DNA of 64,000 bases from Vreelandella sedimenti (GTDB taxonomy: Bacteria; Pseudomonadota; Gammaproteobacteria; Pseudomonadales; Halomonadaceae), in NCBI RefSeq assembly GCF_013416325.1, contig NZ_JACCGK010000014.1:1-64000 (forward strand), in the 5' to 3' direction. Numbering within the stretch: position 1 is the stretch's first letter; each line of letters starts with the position of its first letter. Shown here piece by piece: positions 48,478-58,647 of this stretch. The notes below the pieces were generated by a model, which had not been told where the DNA came from, did not search any database, and saw only the letters and a program-made list of their open reading frames with translations. The translations under genes and the position numbers were made by a program.

Positions 48478-49101
48478 TTACCCCAAGGCAAGCCACAGAC
48501 CTACCCCAATCATCAGTGTTCCGGCGATGCGATTCAGTAGCCGCACATTACCGCTTTTACCGAGCACATTACGTAGCGTTTTGCCACCGGTGGCGTAGAC
48601 CAGCATGCTGGCAAACTCAATGGTCAAAATAACCGCGATCAGCAAGCTGAGCTGTCCCGGCAATGGACGACTACTATCCAAAAAAGGCGGCAGCAGCACC
48701 ATAAAAAATGCCCATCCTTTAGGGTTTGCCACCGCGGTAACAAACCCTTGCATGGCTAACTGCAGGTGGCTAGCGGGTGGGCCCGCATCCAGCTCGCAGG
48801 GAATCGCCATGCGCCCTCGGGAGCGCCACATCATAATACCCAAATAGCCCAGGTAAGCACCGCCCACCCATTTAAACAGTACAAACAGCTCTGGCTGACG
48901 CAGCATCAACGCAGCCACCCCCGCGCCTGCGGCGGCAGCCACTAAGCCAACGCCCAGCAACTCGCCCACCATCATCCACAGCGTGCGTTTAACGCCTTGG
49001 GTCATGCCAAGCACCATGGCGAGGGTCATGCACATACCAGGGGTCAGCGAGACAAACAGAAACGTTGGCACAAAAACCGACAGCGTGGCCCACGACATCA
49101 T
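48478..49101 (-). CDS. LysE/RhtB-family amino-acid exporter
   Basis: 207 residues, six transmembrane helices. The N-terminal LFVSLTPGMCMTLAMVLGMTQG and the FVTAVANPKGWAFFMVLLPPFL segment mark the LysE family (RhtB type), which exports amino acids such as threonine or homoserine. Substrate not predictable. It begins 3 bp after ubiX, so probably the third gene of mpl-ubiX-lysE, converging on the DedA-PAP2 gene. Confidence 0.92.
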   Translation of the reverse strand: MMSWATLSVFVPTFLFVSLTPGMCMTLAMVLGMTQGVKRTLWMMVGELLGVGLVAAAAGAGVAALMLRQPELFVLFKWVGGAYLGYLGIMMWRSRGRMAIPCELDAGPPASHLQLAMQGFVTAVANPKGWAFFMVLLPPFLDSSRPLPGQLSLLIAVILTIEFASMLVYATGGKTLRNVLGKSGNVRLLNRIAGTLMIGVGLWLALG

Positions 49102-49104
49102 AGA

Positions 49105-49749
49105 TCACTCATCCTTATCTTCGACCTCTCCCCAGCGAGGCACTAGCGAATGCTCGATTCCCAACTGGTTGAGGATGCGCGCTACAATAAAATCAATCAG
49201 ATCATCAATACTTTGCGGGCAGTGATAAAACCCAGGAGCCGCCGGCAAAATGACCACGCCCAAGCGGCTCAACGCCAACATGTGCTCCAAGTGAATGGGT
49301 GAAAATGGGCTTTCCCGCGGCACCAGCACAAGCATTCGGCGCTCTTTAATCGCCACGTCCGCTGCCCTCTCAATCAGGTTATTGCTAGCCCCTGTTGCAA
49401 CGGCAGAAAGCGTGCCGGTAGAGCACGGGCACACCACCATGGCAGACGGCGCGCCAGAACCTGAAGCCACCGGCGCCATCCAGTCTTCGCGACCAAAGCA
49501 GCGAATCTGACCGGGCCGCGCCCCACTGCGCTCACTCAGCGCCACGGCTAAACGCTGGGGCTGTGCGGGCAGCTCAATATCTGTTTCTGTGGCGATGACC
49601 ATGTGCGCGGCTTTCGAAATCATGACCCACACTTCATGACCTGCAGCGACTAGTACATCAATCAAGCGCAAACCGTATTGAGCCCCGGATGCGCCGGTGA
49701 GTGCCACGGTAATCGGCTTTTTGAACGATGCCTCGGCTCTATCTGTCAC
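49105..49749 (-). CDS. ubiX: Flavin prenyltransferase UbiX
   Basis: 214 residues. It makes prenylated FMN for UbiD-type decarboxylases, needed in ubiquinone synthesis. [44 protein letters not shown] and [18 protein letters not shown] fit the family. GTG start with GGAGG upstream; it overlaps the mpl stop in GTGA. mpl-ubiX also occurs together in Pseudomonas. Confidence 0.96.
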   Translation of the reverse strand: MTDRAEASFKKPITVALTGASGAQYGLRLIDVLVAAGHEVWVMISKAAHMVIATETDIELPAQPQRLAVALSERSGARPGQIRCFGREDWMAPVASGSGAPSAMVVCPCSTGTLSAVATGASNNLIERAADVAIKERRMLVLVPRESPFSPIHLEHMLALSRLGVVILPAAPGFYHCPQSIDDLIDFIVARILNQLGIEHSLVPRWGEVEDKDE

Positions 49750-51170
49750 GCTTTCCCCTCCTTGGCGGCGGCTAATGCGGTGAGCAAGCGATCATGTACT
49801 CCCTCAAAGCCACCGTTGGACATCACCACAATACGATCCAGCGGTGTCGCTTGGGTGACCACTGCCGCCACCAGCGTATCAATATCGCTAAACAGCTGGG
49901 CATGCGCCCCTTGCGTGGCAACCAACTCGTCCATCGACCAGTCAAGCCCGGCGGGCTGAAACCAAAACACGCCATCAGCGTCAGCAACACTCTCAATTAA
50001 CCGCTCGCGCAGGGCGCCTAAGCGCATGGTGTTCGAGCGAGGCTCAATGACCGCCAGCAGTCGCCCTTTAGTGGTTGCCGCTCGTAGCCCTTTGAGCGTC
50101 GCGGCAATCGCCGTGGGATGGTGGGCGAAATCATCGATTACCTGAATACCATTGATTTCACCACGCACTTCCTGACGCCTCCTGGGCGTTTCAAAACGCG
50201 CAAGCGCTGCACAGCCACGGGCTAAATCAACCCCACACAAATGCGCCGCTGCCAACGCTGCCAGGGCATTGCGCGCGTTGTGCTCGCCAGTCAGCGGCCA
50301 CTCAACGACGCCATCTTCTTCCTGACCCTTGTTATTCTGAGAATGGCTATCCTGGCCGGGCACGCCACCGCTATAAATAACCTGGAAGCGGCTAGCGTCG
50401 GCGCGCTCTAGTTTAAGCTGCCATTCGCTCGCGGTCTGGTCGCCAAAATGCGCTACCGGCGTCCAGGCGCCCTGGCTCAGCACGCGTTCAAGGGAGGGCT
50501 GCTCATCAGCAACTAATAAGTGGCCATGACTAGGCACGGTGCGCACCAGATGATGGAACTGGCGCTCAATAGCTGCCAAGTCGGGGAAGATATCGGCGTG
50601 GTCAAACTCAAGATTGTTGAGGATGGCGATATGCGGACGGTAGTGAACAAACTTGGAACGTTTATCGAAGAAAGCGGTGTCGTACTCATCAGCTTCCACC
50701 ACAAACGGCGCCTGCGGATCACCCAAACGCGCCGATACGCCAAAATTACGTGGCACGCCACCGATTAAAAACCCCGGCGCTAAGTCGGCACTCTCTAAAA
50801 GCCAGGCTAATACGCTGGCGGTGGTGGTTTTACCATGGGTACCTGCCACCGCAATGACGTGTCGGCCGGGCAGCACGTGCTCCGCCAACCACTGCGCCCC
50901 CGAGGTATACGGCAGACCGCTATTGAGTAACGCTTCAACCTCTTCATTGCCCCGTGACAAGGCATTGCCCACCACGACAAGATCCGGCGCTGGCGACAGA
51001 TGCTCGGCGTGGTAGCCCTCCATCAAGGTGATGCCCGCATCAACCAACTGAGTGCTCATGGGTGGGTAAACATTTTGATCGGAGCCACTCACCTGGTGCC
51101 CCATTTCACGCGCCAGCAGTGCCAGGCTACCCATAAAGGTGCCGCAGATACCCATAATATGCAGATGCAT
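49746..51170 (-). CDS. mpl: UDP-MurNAc:tripeptide ligase Mpl
   Basis: 474 residues. It recycles murein tripeptide by joining it to UDP-MurNAc in the cytosol. MurC-like: N-terminal [15 protein letters not shown], the ATP-binding GTHGKTTT (110-117), and the C-terminal ligase domain. The Mpl-specific [13 protein letters not shown] separates it from MurC. First gene of mpl-ubiX-lysE. Confidence 0.96.
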   Translation of the reverse strand: MHLHIMGICGTFMGSLALLAREMGHQVSGSDQNVYPPMSTQLVDAGITLMEGYHAEHLSPAPDLVVVGNALSRGNEEVEALLNSGLPYTSGAQWLAEHVLPGRHVIAVAGTHGKTTTASVLAWLLESADLAPGFLIGGVPRNFGVSARLGDPQAPFVVEADEYDTAFFDKRSKFVHYRPHIAILNNLEFDHADIFPDLAAIERQFHHLVRTVPSHGHLLVADEQPSLERVLSQGAWTPVAHFGDQTASEWQLKLERADASRFQVIYSGGVPGQDSHSQNNKGQEEDGVVEWPLTGEHNARNALAALAAAHLCGVDLARGCAALARFETPRRRQEVRGEINGIQVIDDFAHHPTAIAATLKGLRAATTKGRLLAVIEPRSNTMRLGALRERLIESVADADGVFWFQPAGLDWSMDELVATQGAHAQLFSDIDTLVAAVVTQATPLDRIVVMSNGGFEGVHDRLLTALAAAKEGKA

Positions 51171-51426
51171 GGCTCTCGCCCCGTTAATCGCCCGTAAACC
51201 AATTCACTAAAAGCCAAAAAATGGCGTAAAAATAGCCAAGTAGCCTAGCATGTTGAGGCTATTTGCTCATCTATTCATCGCCATAAACGCTTACAAAGCA
51301 CCACTCAAGTGACAAATCTCTTTAGTTGTTGCAGGATGCGGCCACTGTTTACTTACGATGACGACCCCTTTCTTCCCACTTGTCACGCTGATGTAAGCCA
51401 ACATCTCAGCACAGGAGCCTTTTTCG

Positions 51427-51813
51427 ATGCGCATTTTAATTCGCTATTTCTTTCGTGGTCTTCGCTTGGTGCTCGCCCCGGTCATGCTGATTTCCGAGAA
51501 GCTTTCCACGCCTAAGTCAGTAGAGCGTACGCCTGAAGAGCAAGCCAAGGTGGATCAAGTGTGCCAGAACCTTGCGCTGTACCAATTTCGCACCTGCCCT
51601 TTCTGCATCAAGGTGCGCAAAGAGATAGCGCGGCTGGGTTTAAACATTGAGGTACGTGATGCTCAACTTGATCCTGCCCATAAGCAGGCGCTCTTGGAAG
51701 GGGGCGGCAAAGTCAAAGTGCCCTGCTTGAGAATCACCCACGACGATGGGCGTGAAGAGTGGATGTACGAATCTGACACTATTAATACCTGGCTGCACCA
51801 GCAGTTCGGTTAA
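51427..51813 (+). CDS. Glutaredoxin-like protein with N-terminal membrane segment
   Basis: 128 residues. A hydrophobic N-terminus (about 1-22, MRILIRYFFRGLRLVLAPVMLI) that may anchor it, a short linker, then a glutaredoxin fold with CPFCIK (the active-site CPxC) at about residue 58-62 and the cis-Pro in KVPCL, and WMYESDTINTWLHQQF at the end. A thiol-disulfide role is likely, partner unknown. AGGAG about ten bases before the ATG. It stands alone between mpl and an unknown exported protein. Confidence 0.85.
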   Translation: MRILIRYFFRGLRLVLAPVMLISEKLSTPKSVERTPEEQAKVDQVCQNLALYQFRTCPFCIKVRKEIARLGLNIEVRDAQLDPAHKQALLEGGGKVKVPCLRITHDDGREEWMYESDTINTWLHQQFG

Positions 51814-51881
51814 GCGCTTTTGGTGGACATGGATAGCCTCTGAGGTCTTTTCATCAGGTCGGCAAACGTCGACCTGGAAGC

Positions 51882-52430
51882 TTAGAACTCTACTTTTTGC
51901 GCTTCTACATCGAACGCCACGTCGATTTCAATGCCCTCTTCCTGGCTTGGCGGTTCACCTAGTTCGATTTGCAGTAGCAGCACCCCTTCTATTCTCCCTG
52001 CCACGTGAACCGTTTGGCTGGAGCGCTCATAATGAGTTAGCGTTACCGCCACTTCTCCGCCTTCAGAGGTGAATAACGGCGGGGAAATAGCACTTCCTAT
52101 TGAGTAAATGACCACTGCATTGATCAACTGCCCTTCGTTCACGGTCAGGCTAATAGAGAGCGCCTCCTTGCCTTCCCACGTCTCCTCGTCAACAGAGCCA
52201 GTGATATCAATATTGATATCGTCGCCTAGCTCTACGAATGAGGCATTTGAGTCATTACCATGACTTAAAATAAACCACTCGCGTAGCTCATCATCCAACG
52301 ACCCTGCTATTTCAGGCGCAGCGTGCTCAGAGCCACCTTGATCAGGGGTACTTTGCCCCACAGGCTCAGTGGCCAAACCAGTGATAGGTAGCCAAAACCC
52401 CATCAACGCTATCCCAATTTTTTCCCACAT
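51882..52430 (-). CDS. Uncharacterised acidic exported protein
   Basis: 182 residues. A signal-like N-terminus (GIALMGFWLPITGLATEP), a Gln/Pro/Ser/Glu-rich stretch, then a mostly beta-sheet acidic body (DELREWFILSHGN, IDITGSVDEETWEGKEALSISL). It has no recognised motif. Acidic composition fits a secreted or periplasmic protein of a halophile. It faces away from the dpp operon. I cannot name a function. Confidence 0.65.
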   Translation of the reverse strand: MWEKIGIALMGFWLPITGLATEPVGQSTPDQGGSEHAAPEIAGSLDDELREWFILSHGNDSNASFVELGDDINIDITGSVDEETWEGKEALSISLTVNEGQLINAVVIYSIGSAISPPLFTSEGGEVAVTLTHYERSSQTVHVAGRIEGVLLLQIELGEPPSQEEGIEIDVAFDVEAQKVEF

Positions 52431-52724
52431 AAGATTTTCCGTCCGATTATGCGTCGCTTTTCGCTTGCTACTTTCGTCTTAAGTAGAGCCTTCAGCGTAC
52501 CGCTATTAGCCCCATCATTCAGTAGACGAATGATGCCTGTCATTATTTCGATTGTATGACGCGATAGGCACTCTCTATGTTGTAAGCCTAGGTTGTACGC
52601 TTGTGTTGTAAATAGACTTAACAACTGACCGTGTCTGTTTTACTGACGCTTTCCTAGCGGGAAGGGTGCTTCTAGCTAAGAAAACGGCGGTAAAACGAAC
52701 AATAAACAATGATTTAAGGGAACG

Positions 52725-54308
52725 ATGATGACGCTCAAGAAAACCTTACTGGCTTCCGTTATTGGTGCAGTGGTTGCGGGTACGACGTTGCTACCGATGA
52801 CTGCAAGTGCTGAAACCCTGCGCATTGGCTACTCCGCTGACCCTGAAACACTCGACCTCCATGAGCAGCTTTCTGGCGGCGTGTTGCGCTTTTCTCATAT
52901 GGCATTTGATCCGCTGGTTCGCTGGACAAAAGATTTTGAGTTTGAGCCGCGCTTAGCCACCGAGTGGGAACAAGTCGACGAAACCACCATGCGCATGACC
53001 TTGCGCGAAGGTGTTACTTTCCACTCAGGTAACGAATTCACTGCCAAAGACGTGGTATGGACCATTGAGCGTCTAAAAGAGAGCCCTGACTACCGCGCTA
53101 TTTTTGAGCCGGTTTCCAGCGCCGAAGCGGTTGACGACTACACCGTTGAGATCGTCACCGCCGAACCTTACCCGCTGCTACTCAACCTGGCTACCTACAT
53201 CTTCCCGATGGATAGCGAGTTCTATAGCGGTGAAACCGACGAAGGCAGCGACAAAGCTGAAATTGTTAAAGCAGGCAACTCCTTTGCTTCGCGCAATGTT
53301 TCCGGTACTGGTCCGTTCATGGTCACTGACCGCCGTCAGGGTGTACGGGTAGATTTTGAGCGTTTTGAAGATTACTGGGATACCGAAAGCGAAGGCAACG
53401 TCTCTAATATCGTGCTGACGCCCATCGCTGAGAATGCCTCACGAGTTGCTGCCCTACTCTCTGGCGGTGTCGACTTTATTGATGCCGTGCCTCCCAACGA
53501 TTTGGATCGCGTACGCGAGGCCGACGGCGTTAATCTGGTAGAGGTTGATGGTACGCGTATCATTGGCTTCCAAATGAACGAAGAGCGCGTTGAAGCCTTC
53601 CAGGATGCCCGCGTTCGACAAGCGGTCGACCTGGCTATTAACCAGGAAGGCATTGCTGACCGGCTCATGCGCGGCTTTGCTAACCCTGCAGGGCAATTCT
53701 CACCTGAGGGTTACTCAGGCCACAACCCAGATTTAACGCCCCGCTACGACATTGAGCGCGCCAAAGAGCTGATGGCCGAAGCGGGCTACGAAGAGGGCTT
53801 CAGCGTTGAAATGATCGCCCCGAATAATCGCTACGTGAACGACGCCCAAATCGCCCAAGCGGTTGCCAACATGCTGGCGCAAATCAATATTGACGTGGAT
53901 TTACGTACCATGCCCCTGGCGCAGTACTGGCCTGAGTACGATACCCGCCAGTCCGATATGGCGATGATCGGCTGGCACGCGGATACCGAAGATACCGCTA
54001 ACTTCTTCCAGTACCTCTCTTTCTGCTTCGATGAAGAGACCGGTGCTGGCCAGTACAACTACGGTGGCTATTGCAACGAGGAGATCGACGCACTCGTCAC
54101 CGAAGCAGATAGCGAAACCGATCTGGAAAAACGCAACGAAATGCTGCGCGAAGCCGAAGCCATGCTCTATGAAGACGTCGGCTATATCACACTGCACTGG
54201 CAGAACCTTGCCTACGCAGCCGCTGAAGGGGTTGAGATTGAGCCGGTAGTTAACGCTCTTGACTTTCCTTACCTCGGTGACTTGGTCATTAATCGCAGCG
54301 ACGATTAA
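52725..54308 (+). CDS. dppA: Dipeptide/oligopeptide ABC transporter substrate-binding protein
   Basis: 527 residues (the second ATG, 52728, is better spaced from AAGGGA). Signal peptide about 1-29 (PMTASA), then a SBP_bac_5 domain (IGYSADPETLDLHEQ, LATEWEQVDETTMRMTLREGVTFHSG). Periplasmic receptor for peptides, delivering to DppBCDF encoded next. The strongly acidic surface is in keeping with a halophile. Peptide specificity cannot be read from the sequence. A 208-bp gap with a strong hairpin separates it from dppB. Confidence 0.93.
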   Translation: MMTLKKTLLASVIGAVVAGTTLLPMTASAETLRIGYSADPETLDLHEQLSGGVLRFSHMAFDPLVRWTKDFEFEPRLATEWEQVDETTMRMTLREGVTFHSGNEFTAKDVVWTIERLKESPDYRAIFEPVSSAEAVDDYTVEIVTAEPYPLLLNLATYIFPMDSEFYSGETDEGSDKAEIVKAGNSFASRNVSGTGPFMVTDRRQGVRVDFERFEDYWDTESEGNVSNIVLTPIAENASRVAALLSGGVDFIDAVPPNDLDRVREADGVNLVEVDGTRIIGFQMNEERVEAFQDARVRQAVDLAINQEGIADRLMRGFANPAGQFSPEGYSGHNPDLTPRYDIERAKELMAEAGYEEGFSVEMIAPNNRYVNDAQIAQAVANMLAQINIDVDLRTMPLAQYWPEYDTRQSDMAMIGWHADTEDTANFFQYLSFCFDEETGAGQYNYGGYCNEEIDALVTEADSETDLEKRNEMLREAEAMLYEDVGYITLHWQNLAYAAAEGVEIEPVVNALDFPYLGDLVINRSDD

Positions 54309-54396
54309 GCGCCCACAGAGCTAATTGATTGAATGCCTAGCATTTAATTAAAAGAGTCACTGCAGCGTTAACCGCCAACGAGTAAACCGCAAGGAT

Positions 54397-54432
54397 GCTT
54401 CGCTCCCTAAGCGTTTAGGGAGCGAAGCCTTT
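54397..54432 (+). terminator. Strong intergenic hairpin between dppA and dppB
   Basis: GCTTCGCTCCCTAA (54397-54410) pairs perfectly over 14 bp with TTAGGGAGCGAAGC (54415-54428) around GCGT, followed by CTTTTGG. The four-T run is short, so it may be a partial terminator or an mRNA-stabilising stem that gives more binding protein than permease. Confidence 0.7.
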
Positions 54433-54516
54433 TGGCTGGCAGTTCGCGTCTGAGAGAACTCTGCATAACATGCCCCTACTCCCTTTGATGAACCCCTCAT
54501 ATAGGTGGCGTACGCC

Positions 54517-55566
54517 ATGATTGCCTTTTTAATCAAGCGGCTGATGCACGCGATTTTGGTGATGTTTGTCATCAGCGTGCTGGCCTTCGCCATTCAGGAT
54601 AACCTGGGTGACCCCGTACAGCAGATGGTGGGCCAGTCAGTACCGGAGAGCGAGCGTGAAGAGATTCGCGAGCGCTTTGGCCTCAATGACCCCTTCCTGG
54701 TGCAGTACGTTCGTTTTGCTAAAAACGCCGTTCAAGGCGATTTCGGCTACTCCTACTTTTATCGCGAACCGGCGTTAGAAGTGATTGCTCGCCACTTACC
54801 CGCCACCCTGGAGCTGGTATTTGCCGCGACGCTGATTATTGTGCTGTTTTCGGTACCCATTGGGGTGTATAGCGCCATCAAACCGCGCTCACCGATTTCA
54901 CGCCTGTTTATGGGTATATCGATTATCGGTATCTCAATTCCGGTGTTCTTGACCGCGATCGTACTGATTCAAATCTTCGCCATCGGCGTTACCGTCACGC
55001 TGTTCCCCGAAAGTACCGGCTGGGGCGCATGGCTGAATGACTTTTTCTCCACCGAAGGCAATATGCCCTCCTTCGGCCGTGGTTATGACCTCGTTAATGT
55101 GGTGGGCAACTGGGACACCAACCTAGCGACTTGGAACGGTTTACAGCATCTAGTGCTACCGGCGGTCTCGCTGGCCTCCATTATGCTACCGCTGTTTATC
55201 CGCCTGATTCGCGCCGAAATGATGGAAGTCCTGCAGTCGGAGTATGTGAAGTACGCCCGCGCTAAAGGTATCTCTATGCGCCGGGTCTATTTCGTTCACG
55301 CCCTTAAAAACACCATGCTACCGGTAATTACCGTGGGCGGCGTGCAGATCGGCACCATGGTGGCCTACACCATTTTGACCGAGACCGTTTTCCAATGGCC
55401 CGGCATGGGTTTGATGTTTTTGGATGCGATCAACCGCGCCGATATACCGCTGATTGTGACCTACCTGATGATCGTCGGCGTGATTTTTGTCGTTACTAAC
55501 ACCATCGTGGATCTCATCTACGGCATGGTAAACCCCACCGTTAAACTGACTGGGAAGCCCGCATGA
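54517..55566 (+). CDS. dppB: Peptide ABC transporter permease DppB-like
   Basis: 349 residues from ATG 54517, with AGGTGG eight bases upstream; a GTG at 54505 would add four residues. About six transmembrane helices with the ABC EAA loop (KYARAKGISMRRVYFVHALKNTMLP). It begins MIAFLIKRLMHAIL, typical of DppB/OppB. An extra loop of about 50 residues near residue 165-210 (VTLFPESTGWGAWLNDFFS) is somewhat long. The stop overlaps dppC by ATGA. Confidence 0.95.
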   Translation: MIAFLIKRLMHAILVMFVISVLAFAIQDNLGDPVQQMVGQSVPESEREEIRERFGLNDPFLVQYVRFAKNAVQGDFGYSYFYREPALEVIARHLPATLELVFAATLIIVLFSVPIGVYSAIKPRSPISRLFMGISIIGISIPVFLTAIVLIQIFAIGVTVTLFPESTGWGAWLNDFFSTEGNMPSFGRGYDLVNVVGNWDTNLATWNGLQHLVLPAVSLASIMLPLFIRLIRAEMMEVLQSEYVKYARAKGISMRRVYFVHALKNTMLPVITVGGVQIGTMVAYTILTETVFQWPGMGLMFLDAINRADIPLIVTYLMIVGVIFVVTNTIVDLIYGMVNPTVKLTGKPA

Positions 55567-56504
55567 GCACCACCACCAACGTCCCCCCCAGCCGCTGGGA
55601 ACGCCTGCGCGACTCCTATATGTGGTACAGCTTCAAGCGTGACCGCACCGCCCAGCTCTGCCTGGCTGTGTTTATCTGCATGGTCATCGCCGCCTTTGCC
55701 TCACCGCTGCTGGCGCCCACGAACCCTTACGACCTCTCCCAGATCGACATTATGTCATCTGAACTGCCGCCCTTCTGGATTGACGGTGCCGATGAGCGTT
55801 ACGCGCTAGGCACCGATGCCCAGGGGCGCGATTTGTGGTCGATTGTGCTGTATGGCACCCGCGTATCGCTGCTGATTGGTTTCGGTGCGGTTATTTTGCA
55901 GGCGCTGCTAGGAGTCACCTTCGGCCTAATGGCTGGCTACCTGGGCGGCCGTGTCGATACGATTTTGATGCGCCTGGCGGACATTCAGCTCTCCTTCTCG
56001 ACGCTGATGGTCGCTATCGTGGTGGGCGCTTTGGTCAAAGCGACCATGGGTAGCGCCTTCTATAGCCAGTACGCAGTGATGATGCTGATCCTGATTATCG
56101 GCCTAGCCGAATGGCCCCAGTATGCACGTACCGTGCGCGCCTCAGTGCTTGCAGAAAAAAACAAAGAGTACGTTGACGCTGCCCGCGTGATGGGCCTACG
56201 CAGCAAACGGATTATGTTCCGCCATGTACTGCCCAACACCATGTCACCGATATTCGTTATCTCTACCGTGCAGATCGCCAACGCGATTATCTCTGAAGCG
56301 GCGCTGTCGTTTCTAGGGCTGGGGATGCCAGAGACCCACCCCTCGCTTGGCTCACTGATCAAATCGGGCTTTGACTACATCCAGTCCGGTTCCTGGTGGA
56401 TAACCTTGATCCCGGGCGCAGTTCTGGTGGTGCTGGTGCTGTCGATCAATCTACTCGGCGATTGGCTGCGTGATGTCATGAACCCACGACTCTACAAAGG
56501 CTGA
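55563..56504 (+). CDS. dppC: Peptide ABC transporter permease DppC-like
   Basis: 313 residues with about six transmembrane helices and the EAA loop (YVDAARVMGLRSKRIMFRHVLPNTMSP). The N-terminal GTDAQGRDLWSIVLYGTRVSLLIGF segment is typical. It couples with DppB to form the channel. The dppD start is 8 bp after its stop. Confidence 0.96.
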   Translation: MSTTTNVPPSRWERLRDSYMWYSFKRDRTAQLCLAVFICMVIAAFASPLLAPTNPYDLSQIDIMSSELPPFWIDGADERYALGTDAQGRDLWSIVLYGTRVSLLIGFGAVILQALLGVTFGLMAGYLGGRVDTILMRLADIQLSFSTLMVAIVVGALVKATMGSAFYSQYAVMMLILIIGLAEWPQYARTVRASVLAEKNKEYVDAARVMGLRSKRIMFRHVLPNTMSPIFVISTVQIANAIISEAALSFLGLGMPETHPSLGSLIKSGFDYIQSGSWWITLIPGAVLVVLVLSINLLGDWLRDVMNPRLYKG

Positions 56505-56511
56505 GGACACC

Positions 56512-57528
56512 ATGGCACTACTTGAAGTCAACAACCTCGATGTGCGCTTTGCACTGCGCCAGGGTGAAGTGCACGCCCTGCGCGATATCTGTTTCAGCCT
56601 TGAACGCGGTGAGCGCCTGGGTATTGTCGGTGAGTCCGGCGCTGGTAAATCGGTTGCCGCGTTTTCGCTGCTCAACTTGATCGCCAAACCGGGCTTTATC
56701 GCCGGCGGCACGGTGACATTTGACGGTCAGGTGCTTAACCGCATGTCTGAGCGTGGCCTGCGTAAAGTACGCGGCAACCGCGTTTCGATGATCTTCCAAG
56801 ACCCAATGATGACGCTGAACCCAGTGCTCTCCATTGGCGAGCAGATGGTTGAGTGTTTAAAAGCGCACAGACGTATTTCCTCTAAGGAGGCCCGCGCGAT
56901 CGCCCTGGACAAACTCCAACAGGTGCAAATCCCTTCGCCGGAAACGCGCCTGGATCAGTACCCCCACGAGCTTTCAGGTGGTATGCGCCAGCGGATTATT
57001 ATCGCCATTGCCCTGCTGCTCGACCCGGACATTATCATTGCCGACGAGCCTACTACGGCGCTTGATGTGACCATTCAAGCCGAGATCATGGCGCTGCTAC
57101 TTGATCTCTGCGAGCAGCACAATGTGGGGCTTATTCTGATCACCCACGACCTGGGCGTGGTCAGCCAGGTCACCCAGCGCATGCTGGTCATGTACGCTGG
57201 CCGAGTCATTGAGCAAGGGCCAACACGGGAGATTATCAACGACCCGCAGCACCCTTATACCCAGGGGTTAATCAACGCCCTGCCTCAGATGGCTACGCCG
57301 GGTGAAAAGCTCAATCAAATTCGTGGCAGCATGCCGTCACTTTCTAACCTGCCCAGCGGCTGCGCGTTTCATCCGCGCTGTGATTTTATCAATCGTGCCG
57401 ATGGCCAGCCCCGCCCCGCCTGCACCCAGCAGGTACCTGAATTTGTCGAATCCGGCAACTGTCGTGTGGCATGTCATATGGTGGCTGAAATGCTCGAAGA
57501 TCGCCGTTTGAAGGAGGAAACCTCATGA
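56512..57528 (+). CDS. dppD: Peptide ABC transporter ATP-binding protein DppD-like
   Basis: 338 residues. Walker A GESGAGKS at residues 40-47, signature LSGGMRQR, Walker [12 protein letters not shown] and the His switch THDLG. The C-terminal oligopeptide/dipeptide-specific domain carries Cys ligands for the iron-sulfur-like motif ([15 protein letters not shown]). Overlaps dppF by ATGA. Confidence 0.96.
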   Translation: MALLEVNNLDVRFALRQGEVHALRDICFSLERGERLGIVGESGAGKSVAAFSLLNLIAKPGFIAGGTVTFDGQVLNRMSERGLRKVRGNRVSMIFQDPMMTLNPVLSIGEQMVECLKAHRRISSKEARAIALDKLQQVQIPSPETRLDQYPHELSGGMRQRIIIAIALLLDPDIIIADEPTTALDVTIQAEIMALLLDLCEQHNVGLILITHDLGVVSQVTQRMLVMYAGRVIEQGPTREIINDPQHPYTQGLINALPQMATPGEKLNQIRGSMPSLSNLPSGCAFHPRCDFINRADGQPRPACTQQVPEFVESGNCRVACHMVAEMLEDRRLKEETS

Positions 57529-58598
57529 GTGCGCACGCTGAGGCTATAACGGACAGCCATAATCCTACTCCACGTCAGAACGAAGAGAGCGCTGATTCGC
57601 TACTGCAGATTCGCGACTTGAAAAAGCGCTTCTCGCTCTCTGGGGATTTCCTTGATCAGTTGCGCTTTAAGGGAGGCAAGCTGGTTCGCCACCAAGAGCA
57701 CGTTCACGCCATTAATGGTGTCAATCTGGATATCAAACGCGGTGAAGCACTGTGCGTGGTCGGCGAGTCGGGCTGCGGTAAGTCCACCGTGGCACGTACC
57801 GTCATGGGGCTACTGACCCCAACAGAGGGTGAGATTCGCTACGACGGCAACCGCATCGATAACTTAAGCTCGCGCCAACTGCTGCCGTATCGCAAGCGGA
57901 TGCAGATGATCTTCCAAAACCCTTATGCGTCGCTCAACCCGCGCATGACGATTCAGCAAACTCTGGAAGAGCCGCTACGCCTGCACCACCCTGATTGGAA
58001 ACGGCCACAGATTCTCGACAAGGTAGAGGAAGTGATGCGCTCGGTGGGCATCGACCCTGACTGGGGCAAACGCTTTGGCCACGAGTTCTCCGGCGGTCAG
58101 CGGCAGCGTATTGCCATTGCCCGTGCCCTGGCCGTTGACCCTGAGTTTATCGTTGCCGATGAGCCTATCTCCGCACTGGACGTCTCGATTCAAGCCCAGG
58201 TGCTCAACCTGCTGATGGAAGCCCAGCAAGAGCGCAATCTAACCTATCTATTCATTACCCACGACCTAGCCGTCGTGGAACACTTTGGCACCCGCGTGGC
58301 GGTGATGTACTTAGGCACGGTGTGTGAAGTTGCCACCACCGCGACACTGTTTGATAAGCCGCGCCACCCCTATACCCAGGCGCTGCTCTCGGCAATTCCG
58401 CGCTTGAAGGATGATCGGCCCCAGCATATTCGTCTCACCGGCGAAGTGCCGACCCCGGTCAACCTGCCTAGCGGCTGCGTGTTTCATGGCCGCTGCCCCC
58501 ATGCCAATGCGCGCTGTAAGCAAGAGATCCCCTTGCTGCAAACACAGGATGACGGAACCCGAGTGGCGTGCCACGCTGTTGAGGAGGGGCGCCTATGA
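57525..58598 (+). CDS. dppF: Peptide ABC transporter ATP-binding protein DppF-like
   Basis: 357 residues. Walker A GESGCGKS (80-87), signature FSGGQRQR, Walker B IVADEPISALD, and C-terminal oligopeptide domain (GCVFHGRCPHANARC). N-terminal 25 residues are polar. Last ABC gene; it probably heterodimerises with DppD. Confidence 0.96.
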   Translation: MSAHAEAITDSHNPTPRQNEESADSLLQIRDLKKRFSLSGDFLDQLRFKGGKLVRHQEHVHAINGVNLDIKRGEALCVVGESGCGKSTVARTVMGLLTPTEGEIRYDGNRIDNLSSRQLLPYRKRMQMIFQNPYASLNPRMTIQQTLEEPLRLHHPDWKRPQILDKVEEVMRSVGIDPDWGKRFGHEFSGGQRQRIAIARALAVDPEFIVADEPISALDVSIQAQVLNLLMEAQQERNLTYLFITHDLAVVEHFGTRVAVMYLGTVCEVATTATLFDKPRHPYTQALLSAIPRLKDDRPQHIRLTGEVPTPVNLPSGCVFHGRCPHANARCKQEIPLLQTQDDGTRVACHAVEEGRL

Positions 58599-58647
58599 AG
58601 CGGGCGTCATATTCGATACAGCGAACCCAGGCGCTGAGAGGTAGAGC

